A DNA stretch of 16,140 bases from an uncultured Lachnospiraceae bacterium (GTDB taxonomy: Bacteria; Bacillota; Clostridia; Lachnospirales; Lachnospiraceae). Below, one piece after another: positions 1-6,724 of the stretch; position 1 is the stretch's first letter, and each line of letters begins with the position of its first letter. Under the pieces are notes generated by a model. It saw only the letters and a list, made by a program, of their open reading frames with translations. It did no database searches and had not been told where the DNA came from. Location: NCBI GenBank assembly GCA_910578335.1, contig CAJTPU010000035.1, positions 1-16,140 of the forward strand. Direction: 5' to 3'. Both the position numbers and the translations under genes were made by a program.

Positions 1-489
1 CCCCATAACCCCCAGCCCCGCAGCCATTCTCCCCTGCCTGTGGAGCTCTTCCTCCCTGCTCTGTATACTGCCTGCAAGCATATCTCTGTATCCTGCAATC
101 GCCTGCTGCTGCATATCATTGTCCGAAATCCTGCTGCCAGCGGAAAAACGCAAAAAGATTTCCTTTTCCTTCTGTGTGACGGGAACCTCTGCCAGCGCAG
201 CCGCCATACTTGTAAGCCACTTTTCCGAAAAGCTGCTGCCGTCATGTGACGCAGTCTTTTGATAGATTTCCAGAAGCGCGCTGCGGTACGGTTCCTCCGC
301 CCTCTCTCCTGCCTTTTTGCAGCACTCCGGCAGCGTTGCTTTCCCGTACCTGATTTCTCCCATAAAGAATTCCAGTATTTGCTTCATACACCGCAAATGC
401 CATATTGCCTCATAAAGCCTTCTTCTGTACCAGAAACCGATTCCGGTACTCCCCACAATAATACAGAACGCACCAATTATCCGCAGCAT
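1..489 (-). CDS. spoIIIAB: Stage III sporulation protein AB (partial, 3' end cut by window)
   Basis: This frame stays open from an ATG at 489 to base 1 and gives 163 residues beginning MLRIIGAFCIIVGSTGIGFW. The family is usually about 170 residues, so only the last few hydrophobic residues are missing. An N-terminal membrane segment (about 3-20) is followed by a helical, charged middle with family-like stretches (FFMGEIRYGKATLPE near 40-55) and the start of the C-terminal hydrophobic tail (GLGVMG). SpoIIIAB belongs to the SpoIIIA-SpoIIQ channel made in the mother cell and needed for late forespore gene activity; it resembles GspF-type secretion platform proteins. The start overlaps the end of spoIIIAA by 13 bases, indicating translational coupling, with an AGGAG site at about 497-502. 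The rest of the spoIIIA operon should lie beyond the window edge. Confidence 0.9.
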   Translation of the reverse strand, partial: MLRIIGAFCIIVGSTGIGFWYRRRLYEAIWHLRCMKQILEFFMGEIRYGKATLPECCKKAGERAEEPYRSALLEIYQKTASHDGSSFSEKWLTSMAAALAEVPVTQKEKEIFLRFSAGSRISDNDMQQQAIAGYRDMLAGSIQSREEELHRQGRMAAGLGVMG

Positions 490-1427
490 ATCTTCTGCTC
501 CTTTTGATAGATTCCCCTGACGTGTGGACAGCCGTTTTTTCTGTCCATCTCCACATACCTTGCAAAAAGCCCTTCCCGCAGCATATTCTCCATATATTCC
601 TTTTTTTTCAGCTCCTCCAGCCCAAAACCGTGCACTGTTGCAAGCAGCACACAGCCGCACGCCGACGCGCGCCGCATCGCTTCCACATCCTCCATGCTTC
701 CCAGCTCGTCGATTGCCACCACTTCGGGCGCCATGGAGCGTATCAGCATCATCATGCCATATACCTTCGGACAGGAATCCAGCACATCCGTGCGGATTCC
801 GACGTCATTCTGCGGCACTCCCATATAGCTGCCCGCAATCTCCGACCTTTCATCCACCACCCCTACCGTTTTGCCGCCCCCATAGGCATTGCCGTCCGAT
901 ACCTGTCTTATAATATCGCGAAGCAAGGTTGTTTTGCCGCAGCCGGGCGGGGAAATTATAAGCGTATTGCAAAGCCTGCCGGCCTCATACAAAGACGGCA
1001 AAACCTTATCAGCTGCTCCCTTTATCTCATGGGCAATCCTGATATTCATGGCGGATATGTGCTTTAGCGTCCTGACATGTCCATCCTCCTCCACTACGGC
1101 TTGTCCCGCAATTCCAATTCTGTGTCCCCCTGCAACCGTCAGAAATCCCTGTTTCAACTCATCCTCATAGGCATATACGGAATCATGGCAGATTTGATTT
1201 AAAATATCTGTCAGCGCCTCTTTTTCTATCTTGTAGGACTTTCTGCCGTCTCTGCTAAACTGCCCCTGCTCATCCAAAAAATATTCCCCCTCTTTCAGCC
1301 TGACAATCACCGGCTTCCCGACACGAAGCCGTATTTCCTGCAGCCTTTCGTGATACGAAGCAGCCTGTCCCCAAAAATGCCGCATGTATTGCGGAAATAT
1401 GTACAAAATACTGTCTGCCTTCCCCAC
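477..1427 (-). CDS. spoIIIAA: Stage III sporulation protein AA, ATPase
   Basis: This is the ATPase of the SpoIIIA-SpoIIQ feeding-tube complex, related to type II/IV secretion ATPases, acting on the mother-cell face of the engulfed forespore. From the GTG at 1427 the protein is 316 residues, close to the usual ~307. The Walker A motif is GCGKTT at 162-167 and Walker B is VVAIDE at 236-241; TVHGFG at 264-269 is family-like. The longer frame (ATG at 1598) was rejected: GTG 1427 has a perfect GGAGG (1436-1440) eight bases upstream, the N-terminus SILYIFPQYMR fits the family, and the longer version would overlap a strong divergent promoter. First gene of the spoIIIA operon; overlaps spoIIIAB. Confidence 0.93.
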   Translation of the reverse strand: MGKADSILYIFPQYMRHFWGQAASYHERLQEIRLRVGKPVIVRLKEGEYFLDEQGQFSRDGRKSYKIEKEALTDILNQICHDSVYAYEDELKQGFLTVAGGHRIGIAGQAVVEEDGHVRTLKHISAMNIRIAHEIKGAADKVLPSLYEAGRLCNTLIISPPGCGKTTLLRDIIRQVSDGNAYGGGKTVGVVDERSEIAGSYMGVPQNDVGIRTDVLDSCPKVYGMMMLIRSMAPEVVAIDELGSMEDVEAMRRASACGCVLLATVHGFGLEELKKKEYMENMLREGLFARYVEMDRKNGCPHVRGIYQKEQKICCG

Positions 1428-1496
1428 TGTTATATCCTCCCGCCCTGCCGCCGTATGCTGCAGATACAAGTTATGGTTTCTCTGATTCCTAAAACT

Positions 1497-1524
1497 AATA
1501 TATGTAGTGTTGTCCATGATATTA
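1497..1524 (-). promoter_or_regulatory. Sigma-E-like promoter for spoIIIA operon
   Basis: Read on the minus strand, TAATATC (1524-1518) is followed after 13 bases by CATATATT (1504-1497). The known mother-cell sigma-E consensus is roughly KMATATT, about 14 bases, CATACAHT, so the match is 6/7 and 7/8 with spacing about one base short. The predicted transcript start (~1490) gives a leader of about 63 bases to the GTG. spoIIIA is a sigma-E operon in Bacillus, which fits. Confidence 0.5.
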
Positions 1525-1591
1525 CCAAAAGATTTTTTTCTTGATAAAAGTATTTGTATCAAAAAAAGAACAGAAAAAAAGGAAGAAAATA

Positions 1592-1620
1592 TAGACATCT
1601 AAGAATAAAAGTGTTATGAT
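1592..1620 (+). promoter_or_regulatory. Sigma-A promoter of grcA, extended -10
   Basis: TAGACA at 1592-1597 and TATGAT at 1615-1620 are separated by 17 bases, with a TG extended element at 1612-1613. Transcription would start near 1627, leaving about a 48-base leader before grcA. It faces away from spoIIIAA and supports the shorter spoIIIAA start. Confidence 0.75.
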
Positions 1621-1674
1621 TTGCTTAGAAATAAACAGTAATCATTATTATTATTAAATATAGGAGGTATTGTT

Positions 1675-1914
1675 ATGACAAATACGGCACAGGTTGACAA
1701 TCTGGTGGCACTTTTAGACGGGTATGCAACAAAAGGCGGACACCACTTAAATGTAAATGTACTAAACAGAGATACACTTTTGGATGCCCAGAAGCATCCT
1801 GAAAACTATCCCCAGCTTACCATCCGCGTTTCCGGCTATGCGGTAAACTTCATCAAACTGACGCCGGAACAGCAGGCAGATGTTATCAGCAGAACCTTCC
1901 ATGAGGCAGTATAA
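1675..1914 (+). CDS. grcA: Stand-alone glycyl-radical cofactor protein (GrcA/YfiD-like)
   Basis: The 79-residue protein equals the C-terminal glycyl-radical end of pyruvate formate-lyase. It carries GGHHLNVNVLNRDTLLDA (21-38) and the radical loop RVSGYAV (51-57), with Gly54 as the radical-bearing residue, then the conserved tail LTPEQQADVISRTF. Enterobacterial YfiD (GrcA) is a ~127-residue spare part that restores oxygen-cleaved pyruvate formate-lyase after activation by the PFL activating enzyme; the same role here is inferred. The gene has an AGGAGGT site eight bases before its ATG and its own strong promoter, so it is not a broken pfl remnant. No pflB or pflA is in the window. It lacks the N-terminal extension of the E. 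coli protein. Expression as a monocistronic unit ending at the terminator at 2049-2081 is likely. Confidence 0.88.
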   Translation: MTNTAQVDNLVALLDGYATKGGHHLNVNVLNRDTLLDAQKHPENYPQLTIRVSGYAVNFIKLTPEQQADVISRTFHEAV

Positions 1915-1920
1915 TGTGAA

Positions 1921-2038
1921 AACTTCCCAATGTGAAAAGAAGTTCTAAAGCCGCAAAGAACGCTGCTTAAGAACTTCTAAACTTCCCAATGTGAAAAGAA
2001 GTTCTAAAGCCGCAAAGAACGCTGCTTAAGAACTTCTA
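1921..2038 (+). repeat. Perfect tandem duplication of a 59-bp hairpin unit
   Basis: Bases 1921-1979 and 1980-2038 are identical copies of one 59-base unit. Each holds an inverted repeat, AGAAGTTCT with AGAACTTCT (1938-1946/1970-1978; 1997-2005/2029-2037), extendable to 13 of 14 pairs around a ~13-base loop. ATGTGAAA, present just before and in each unit, can also pair with TTTCACAT at 2041-2048, so the ancestral single copy was probably one longer stem. It lies in the 3' untranslated region of grcA, before the terminator. Confidence 0.9.
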
Positions 2039-2048
2039 AATTTCACAT

Positions 2049-2081
2049 AAAAAGAGAATGGCGGATTGCCATTCTCTTTTT
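2049..2081. terminator. Bidirectional rho-independent terminator
   Basis: A perfect 14-bp stem (AAAAAGAGAATGGC at 2049-2062 with its complement at 2068-2081) surrounds the loop GGATT. A/T runs on both flanks make it work in both directions. It sits between convergent grcA and the rpsO-pnp-lipoprotein operon. Confidence 0.92.
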
Positions 2082-2107
2082 GCTTTTGTATTCTTTACAA
2101 GGACTGC

Positions 2108-2728
2108 TTAGTCAGCCCATCCCTGCCAGGTATCCCAATCTTCATCATAGGTAAAGTGCTCGATGGAAAATCCCTGAATCTCGCCCCACTTATCAAAGTT
2201 GACAGCAAATACCACTACTTCATCAAACTCGTCAAAGTCTGCATCACAGAACCATACATTCTGCACTTCGTAATCCTTCAGCACTCTCCACTTGCCATCT
2301 TCTTTTGCAAATCCGAGGTCAAGCCATACATTGCCGTATGTACCGTTGTACATTTCGGAAGGGTCCTGATTGGTATACTCTGCAAAGCTGGTATATTCAT
2401 TGTTACTGCCGGAATAAAGCTCCCACACTGCATAGCCGGGCTTTACGGAATAAAGCTTTGCATAATCTTCCACAGTCATGCCGATTTCCAAACCTCTGTT
2501 GGTGGAAAATCCTCCCGCATATTCTTCATAGGAACCGTCGGAATAATCCGTGTAGTATGCTATGTCATTATAGGTAATGAAAGCATGGTCCTTTTTTACG
2601 GTTACGGTTTCAGAATCTGACTTAAAATCCAAGTCGGCATCTGCCCATCCGTCCTTCTTTTGTCCGCCGCAGGCTGTCAGTCCCAGCATAGCGACACAGG
2701 TTAATAAAACTGCAACTGCCTTTTTCAT
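2108..2728 (-). CDS. Hypothetical acidic lipoprotein
   Basis: I do not recognise a named family. The 206-residue product starts MKKAVAVLLTCVAMLGLTAC, a lipoprotein signal with lipobox LTAC and lipidated Cys20, so it is expected on the outer face of the membrane. The mature part is very acidic and rich in aromatic residues, with a GLEIGMTVEDYAKLY stretch (about 80-94) similar to modules common in clostridial surface lipoproteins, and ends in a D/E/W-rich tail. An AGGAGGAG site precedes the ATG. It starts 41 bases after pnp with no terminator between, so it is probably co-transcribed with rpsO and pnp, and the shared operon ends at 2049-2081. A functional link to PNPase is not implied. Confidence 0.82.
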   Translation of the reverse strand: MKKAVAVLLTCVAMLGLTACGGQKKDGWADADLDFKSDSETVTVKKDHAFITYNDIAYYTDYSDGSYEEYAGGFSTNRGLEIGMTVEDYAKLYSVKPGYAVWELYSGSNNEYTSFAEYTNQDPSEMYNGTYGNVWLDLGFAKEDGKWRVLKDYEVQNVWFCDADFDEFDEVVVFAVNFDKWGEIQGFSIEHFTYDEDWDTWQGWAD

Positions 2729-2769
2729 TTACTTTCTCCTCCTACGTAATGAAAATGAAAATTTTTAGA

Positions 2770-4860
2770 TTACTGCTGTGCAACGTCCTTCATGGAAAAG
2801 CTGATTCTGCCCATCTTATCCTTGCCGAGACATACTACCGTGACAATGTCTCCCAGAGTCAGGACATCCTCCACATGAGCAATTCTTTCCCTTGCAATCT
2901 TGGAAATATGCACCATGCCTTCCTTGCCCGGCGCAAACTCGATAAACGCACCAAATTCTTTGATGCTTACCACTTTTCCTTTGAAAATCTGGCCTTCGGC
3001 AAAATCGGTCACAATCATCTTTACCATGTCAACCGCCTTATCCATCATTTCTTTGTCTGTGCCGCATACGGATACGTTTCCGTCGTCCGTAATATCAATC
3101 TTAACGCCTGTACGGGCAATAATCTCGTTAATTGTTTTGCCTCTCTGTCCCACAACGTCCCCGATTTTTTCCGGGTCAATCTGAATAGAGATAATCTTGG
3201 GCGCATAAGGACCGACCTCCGGTCTGGGAGCTGCAATGGCGGGCTTCATGCAGGTGTCCATAATAAACAGCCTTGCTTCCCTGCACCTTGCAATGGCGCC
3301 TTCCACAATCGGTCTTGTCAGACCGTGAATCTTGATATCCATCTGAATTGCGGTAATACCCTCGGTGGTACCGGTTACCTTAAAGTCCATATCGCCGAAG
3401 AAATCTTCCAGCCCCTGAATATCCGTGAGCAGGACAAAATCATCATCGGTATCGCCCGTTACCAGTCCGCAGGAAATACCTGCCACCATCTTCTTAATCG
3501 GAACGCCTGCTGCCATTAAGGACATACAGGAGGCACAGGTGGAAGCCATGGACGTGGAACCGTTTGACTCAAAAGTCTCTGACACCGTGCGGATTGCATA
3601 AGGAAAATCCTCTTCAGAGGGCAGTACCGGAATCAAAGCCCTCTCTGCCAATGCGCCATGTCCGATTTCTCTTCTGCCCGGGCCTCTGGAGACCTTGGTC
3701 TCGCCTACGGAATAGGAAGGGAAATTATAGTGATGCATGTACCGCTTTGAAGTCTCGTTTTCATCAAGACCGTCCACGCGCTGCGCTTCCGACAGCGGCG
3801 CCAAGGTACACACGTTGCAAATCTGTGTCTGCCCTCTCGTAAACATGGCGGAGCCATGCACGCGGGGAATAATGTCAACCTCTGCTGCAAGAGGACGTAT
3901 CTGGGTAATCTCACGTCCGTCAGGGCGCTTGTGGTCCTTTAAAATCATCTTGCGCACGGTCTTTTTCTCATACTGGTAAACCGCTTCGCCCAACAGCGCC
4001 AGCCACTCCTCATTATCTGCAAACGCCGCTTCCAGCTTTTCGGTAATTTCTTTGATGTTGTTTTCCCTTGTCTCCTTGTCGTCCGTAAATACGGCAACCT
4101 CCATCTCAGCAGGCGGCACAATTTCCTTGATGGCAGTAAACAGCTCCTCAGGAACCGCACAGCTTTCATAAGTATGCTTCGGCTTGCCCACCTCGGCAAC
4201 GATGCCCTCTATAAATGCTATGATAGTCTGGTTGATTTCATGCGCCTTATAGATTGCCTCCAGCATTTTGTTCTCAGGAACCTCATTGGCGCCAGCCTCA
4301 ATCATAATAACCTTCTCTTTGGTGGAAGCGACAGTCAGGTTCAAGTCTCCCTCCTTCCACTGCTCCTGCGAAGGATTGACAATCAGCTCACCGTCAATCA
4401 GCCCCATCTGGGTCATGGCACAGGGACCGTCAAAAGGAATATCGGAAATACAAGTTGCTATCGCAGCGCCAAGCATTGCCACCAGCTCGGGACGGCACGC
4501 AGGGTCTACGCTCATAACCATATTGTTGAGCGTCACGTCATTGCGGTAATCCTTCGGGAAAAGCGGACGCATGGGTCTGTCGATAACGCGGCTGGTCAGC
4601 ACTGCGTTTTCACTTGCCTTTCCTTCTCTCTTGTTAAAGCCTCCGGGAATCTTGCCGACAGCATACATCTTTTCCTCATACTCCACGCTTAAGGGGAAAA
4701 AGTCGATGCCATCCCTCGGCTTGTCCGAAGCCGTTGCGCAGGACAATACCGTGGTATCTCCATAGTGCATAAAAGCACAGCCATTCGCCTGCTTTCCAAC
4801 TCTGCCGATGTCCACGCTTAAGGTACGCCCTCCCAGCTCCATGGTAAACGTTTTATACAT
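2770..4860 (-). CDS. pnp: Polyribonucleotide nucleotidyltransferase (PNPase)
   Basis: PNPase degrades RNA 3'-to-5' by phosphorolysis and can add tails in reverse. The 696-residue protein shows the full family order: first RNase PH domain (about 10-145, with FFPLSVEYEEKMYAVGKIPGGF), the helical linker (about 240-310), second RNase PH domain (about 312-545, with GTTEGITAIQMDIKI), KH domain (about 555-615, GxxG as GQRG at 571-574), and S1 domain (about 622-692, GKVVSIKEFGAFIEFAPGKEGMVH). The start was set at ATG 4860, which has AAGGAG seven bases upstream; the ATG at 4881 lies before that site and would encode it. It follows rpsO, the usual bacterial order. Confidence 0.98.
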   Translation of the reverse strand: MYKTFTMELGGRTLSVDIGRVGKQANGCAFMHYGDTTVLSCATASDKPRDGIDFFPLSVEYEEKMYAVGKIPGGFNKREGKASENAVLTSRVIDRPMRPLFPKDYRNDVTLNNMVMSVDPACRPELVAMLGAAIATCISDIPFDGPCAMTQMGLIDGELIVNPSQEQWKEGDLNLTVASTKEKVIMIEAGANEVPENKMLEAIYKAHEINQTIIAFIEGIVAEVGKPKHTYESCAVPEELFTAIKEIVPPAEMEVAVFTDDKETRENNIKEITEKLEAAFADNEEWLALLGEAVYQYEKKTVRKMILKDHKRPDGREITQIRPLAAEVDIIPRVHGSAMFTRGQTQICNVCTLAPLSEAQRVDGLDENETSKRYMHHYNFPSYSVGETKVSRGPGRREIGHGALAERALIPVLPSEEDFPYAIRTVSETFESNGSTSMASTCASCMSLMAAGVPIKKMVAGISCGLVTGDTDDDFVLLTDIQGLEDFFGDMDFKVTGTTEGITAIQMDIKIHGLTRPIVEGAIARCREARLFIMDTCMKPAIAAPRPEVGPYAPKIISIQIDPEKIGDVVGQRGKTINEIIARTGVKIDITDDGNVSVCGTDKEMMDKAVDMVKMIVTDFAEGQIFKGKVVSIKEFGAFIEFAPGKEGMVHISKIARERIAHVEDVLTLGDIVTVVCLGKDKMGRISFSMKDVAQQ

Positions 4861-4881
4861 ACAAATCTCCTTTTTAAACAA

Positions 4882-4895
4882 TCCGCTCCCGCGGA
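4882..4895 (-). promoter_or_regulatory. Small hairpin just upstream of pnp ribosome site
   Basis: TCCGC and GCGGA enclose a four-base loop 12 bases before the pnp Shine-Dalgarno site. The pnp leader (4861-5026) holds this and weaker palindromes (AGCATATGCT near 4942-4951) but no convincing own promoter. In E. coli the pnp leader is a structured target for RNase III and autoregulation; a similar role here is only a guess. Confidence 0.35.
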
Positions 4896-5026
4896 CGGTG
4901 CTTCAGGAAGCCTTCCGAAACTACTGAAAAAAACACATGAAAGCATATGCTCTTTTCAGCGGTCTCGGATAAAAACCTGCCTGAAGAATCAATAGTTACA
5001 ACAAACACTTTTCGCCCAAAAGGGAA

Positions 5027-5066
5027 TAAAAGCGGAGGGGTCTGTCTCATCGGACCCGCTCCGCTT
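5027..5066 (-). terminator. Terminator-like hairpin between rpsO and pnp
   Basis: On the minus strand AAGCGGAGCGGGTC pairs with GACCCCTCCGCTT with one bulged base and an eight-base loop, followed by TTTTATT. It starts 14 bases after the rpsO stop. Since no strong pnp promoter is visible, it probably terminates only part of the transcripts and sets the rpsO:pnp ratio, or is an RNA processing/stability element. Confidence 0.75.
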
Positions 5067-5079
5067 CTGTTTCTTACAA

Positions 5080-5346
5080 TTACTTTCTGAGTCCTAATCT
5101 GCTGATAAGAGAACGATATCTCTCAATATCCTTTTCCTTTAAATACTGAAGCAGACCACGTCTCTGTCCAACCAGCTTCAGCAGTCCCCTGTTGGAATGA
5201 TGGTCCTTCGGGTTCTTCTGCATATGCTCGGTCAACTCGCGAATTCTCTCGGTCAGCACCGCAATCTGAACCTCCGGTGAGCCAGTATCATTCGGCTTCG
5301 TTGCATACTCGTTGATAATTGCTGTTTTCTTTTCTTTGGAAATCAT
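5080..5346 (-). CDS. rpsO: 30S ribosomal protein S15
   Basis: The 88-residue protein has the full length and conserved sequence of S15, including DTGSPEVQIAVLTERI (20-35), HHSNRGLLKLVGQRR (49-63) and the C-terminal RYRSLISRLGLRK. S15 binds 16S rRNA early in 30S assembly at the helix 20-22 junction. An AAGGAGG site lies eight bases before the ATG. It is the first gene of the rpsO-pnp-lipoprotein unit and has its own promoter at 5434-5462. In several bacteria S15 represses its own translation by binding the mRNA leader; the roughly 80-base leader here could serve that role. Confidence 0.98.
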   Translation of the reverse strand: MISKEKKTAIINEYATKPNDTGSPEVQIAVLTERIRELTEHMQKNPKDHHSNRGLLKLVGQRRGLLQYLKEKDIERYRSLISRLGLRK

Positions 5347-5356
5347 ATTGCATCCT

Positions 5357-5384
5357 CCTTGTCGTTAAACGCCTGATACCAAGG
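5357..5384 (-). promoter_or_regulatory. Possible ribosome-site-sequestering hairpin in rpsO leader
   Basis: On the minus strand CCTTG (5384-5380) can pair with CAAGG (5361-5357), which is part of the rpsO Shine-Dalgarno site, and a smaller CGTT/AACG stem sits within the loop. This would hide the ribosome site and is the kind of switch used for S15 autoregulation. Short pairing, so only suggestive. Confidence 0.35.
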
Positions 5385-5433
5385 TCCGGTCGGAGTGTCC
5401 AAAACCTGCGCATCGGCTAAAATCACATCTAAT

Positions 5434-5462
5434 AATGTAGCACAAATAAAGCAGGTTGTAAA
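5434..5462 (-). promoter_or_regulatory. Sigma-A promoter of rpsO operon
   Basis: Minus strand TTTACA (5462-5457), 17 bases, TACATT (5439-5434), with a TG extended -10 element. It begins four bases after the trpS stop codon. Confidence 0.7.
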
Positions 5463-5465
5463 CAA

Positions 5466-6554
5466 CTATTTTTCGCCGTAACGGGAAGCCTGTTCCGCTA
5501 TCAGCGCCGCATCCTCAAAATAGTTGATTTTCATAGCCGCCTTTACTGCTGCCATGGTCTGCGCCGCCGTCTCCCGCGCGGCTTCACTGCCTTTTTTCAG
5601 TATCTCATAAATAGCAGGAATCTGCCTTTCCAGCTCGCTCCTGCGGGCACGGATTGGCTCCAGCTCCTCCTGCATAACGGCGTTTAAGAACTTCTTCACC
5701 TTTACATCCCCCAGACCGCCTCTCTGGTAATGCCCTTTCAACTCGTCCAGATTGGCATACTCCGGCAGGTAACGCCCAAAGTGCTCCTCTTTACAGAACG
5801 CATCCAGATACGTAAAGACCGTATTGCCCTCCAGGGAACCCGGGTCGGTAATCTTTAAGTGATTGGGGTCGGTAAACATACTCATAATCTTCGCACGTAC
5901 TTCGTCTGCCGTATCCGACAAATAAATGCAGTTGCCCAAAGACTTGCTCATCTTCGCCTTGCCGTCCGTGCCCGGCAGCCTGCCGCAGACCTGACTTTTC
6001 GGCACCAGCGCCTCCGGCTCCGTCAGCGTCTCGCCGTACACTGCGTTAAATTTGCGAACGATTTCCCTGCACTGCTCTATCATGGGAAGCTGGTCCTCTC
6101 CCACGGGAACGGTGGTTGCCTGAAACGCTGTGATATCCGCCGCCTGACTGATGGGGTAAGTAAAGAAGCCGACCGGAATGCTGGTCTCGAAGTTCCGCAT
6201 CTGGATTTCCGCCTTTACCGTAGGGTTCCTCTGCAGTCTGGATACCGTCACCAGATTCATGTAATAGAAGGAAAGCTCCGCCAGCTCCTGTATCTGGGAC
6301 TGGATAAAAAGCGTGGAGCGGGCAGGGTCTAAGCCGCAGGACAGATAATCTAACGCCACCTCGATAATGTTCTGCCTGACCTTTTCCGGATTGTCCGCAT
6401 TGTCCGTCAGCGCCTGCGCATCGGCTATCATAATAAAAATCTTGTCGTATTCTCCGGCATTCTGCAGTTCCACCCTGCCCCGCAGAGAACCCACATAATG
6501 CCCTACATGGAGCCTGCCCGTGGGACGGTCTCCCGTCAAAATAATCTTACTCAT
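5466..6554 (-). CDS. trpS: Tryptophanyl-tRNA synthetase
   Basis: A class I aminoacyl-tRNA synthetase that charges tRNA-Trp with tryptophan. The 362-residue protein has the HIGH-like motif in PTGRLHVGHYVGSL (11-24), GEDQ (152-155) in the active-site region, and KMSKS at 201-205 (KMSKSLGN). It is slightly longer than the ~330 residues of the compact bacterial form, mainly from a longer C-terminal half. The ATG at 6554 is preceded by GAGGAGAGG. It is transcribed from its own consensus promoter (6633-6661) through an attenuator-like leader. No terminator is seen between trpS and the rpsO promoter, so some readthrough into rpsO is possible. Confidence 0.97.
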   Translation of the reverse strand: MSKIILTGDRPTGRLHVGHYVGSLRGRVELQNAGEYDKIFIMIADAQALTDNADNPEKVRQNIIEVALDYLSCGLDPARSTLFIQSQIQELAELSFYYMNLVTVSRLQRNPTVKAEIQMRNFETSIPVGFFTYPISQAADITAFQATTVPVGEDQLPMIEQCREIVRKFNAVYGETLTEPEALVPKSQVCGRLPGTDGKAKMSKSLGNCIYLSDTADEVRAKIMSMFTDPNHLKITDPGSLEGNTVFTYLDAFCKEEHFGRYLPEYANLDELKGHYQRGGLGDVKVKKFLNAVMQEELEPIRARRSELERQIPAIYEILKKGSEAARETAAQTMAAVKAAMKINYFEDAALIAEQASRYGEK

Positions 6555-6615
6555 GCATTCCTCTCCTCTTGAAAAAAGCCCCTATCCACACCGGATAAGA
6601 GACCCTTATCTTCAT
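6547..6615 (-). other. Possible leader peptide ORF overlapping trpS start
   Basis: A 22-codon frame starts at ATG 6615, about 11 bases after the predicted transcript start, runs through both leader hairpins, and ends at a TAA (6547-6549) overlapping the first codons of trpS. It has a single Trp codon placed at the loop/3' arm of the terminator-like hairpin. There is no good ribosome site before the ATG, so it may be chance. Confidence 0.25.
6571..6610 (-). promoter_or_regulatory. Attenuator-like trpS leader with two exclusive hairpins
   Basis: On the minus strand CTTATC (6599-6594) can pair with the upstream GATAAG (6610-6605, loop GGTCT). Alternatively CTCTTATCC (6601-6593) pairs, with two G-T pairs, with GGATAGGGG (6587-6579, loop GGTGT), directly followed by CTTTTTTC (6578-6571), a classic terminator layout. 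The shared strand makes them mutually exclusive. It lies between the trpS promoter and start codon, so it should affect trpS only. Confidence 0.6.
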
Positions 6616-6632
6616 GCTATACACTTACAGAA

Positions 6633-6661
6633 AGTATAATGGCTGTGTTTTTCCTTGTCAA
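6633..6661 (-). promoter_or_regulatory. Consensus sigma-A promoter of trpS
   Basis: Minus strand TTGACA (6661-6656), 17 bases, TATACT (6638-6633). The predicted start near 6626 leaves a ~70-base leader, too short for a T-box. Confidence 0.88.
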
Positions 6662-6724
6662 GCCCAAAACAAGTACATCCTGCAAGCGTGAATATCCCTT
6701 TAGGAAGTCTCACACGATATCTGC

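Noticed and set aside
1428..1598. 57-residue N-terminal extension of spoIIIAA
   Set aside because: No ribosome site at 1598, overlap with the grcA promoter and a sigma-E-like promoter, and a perfect GGAGG before GTG 1427.
1675..1914. grcA as a decayed fragment of pyruvate formate-lyase
   Set aside because: It has its own strong promoter, good ribosome site, intact radical loop and a terminator; no flanking pfl remnant.
1921..2038. CRISPR-like repeat pair
   Set aside because: The two copies are directly adjacent with no spacers and each is a hairpin; no cas genes are present.
2749..3519. 256-residue plus-strand frame opposite pnp
   Set aside because: It is antisense to the well-supported pnp gene and resembles no protein; a mirror of codon bias.
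6555..6630. T-box riboswitch for trpS
   Set aside because: The leader is only ~70 bases, with no space for the specifier stem and antiterminator of a T-box.
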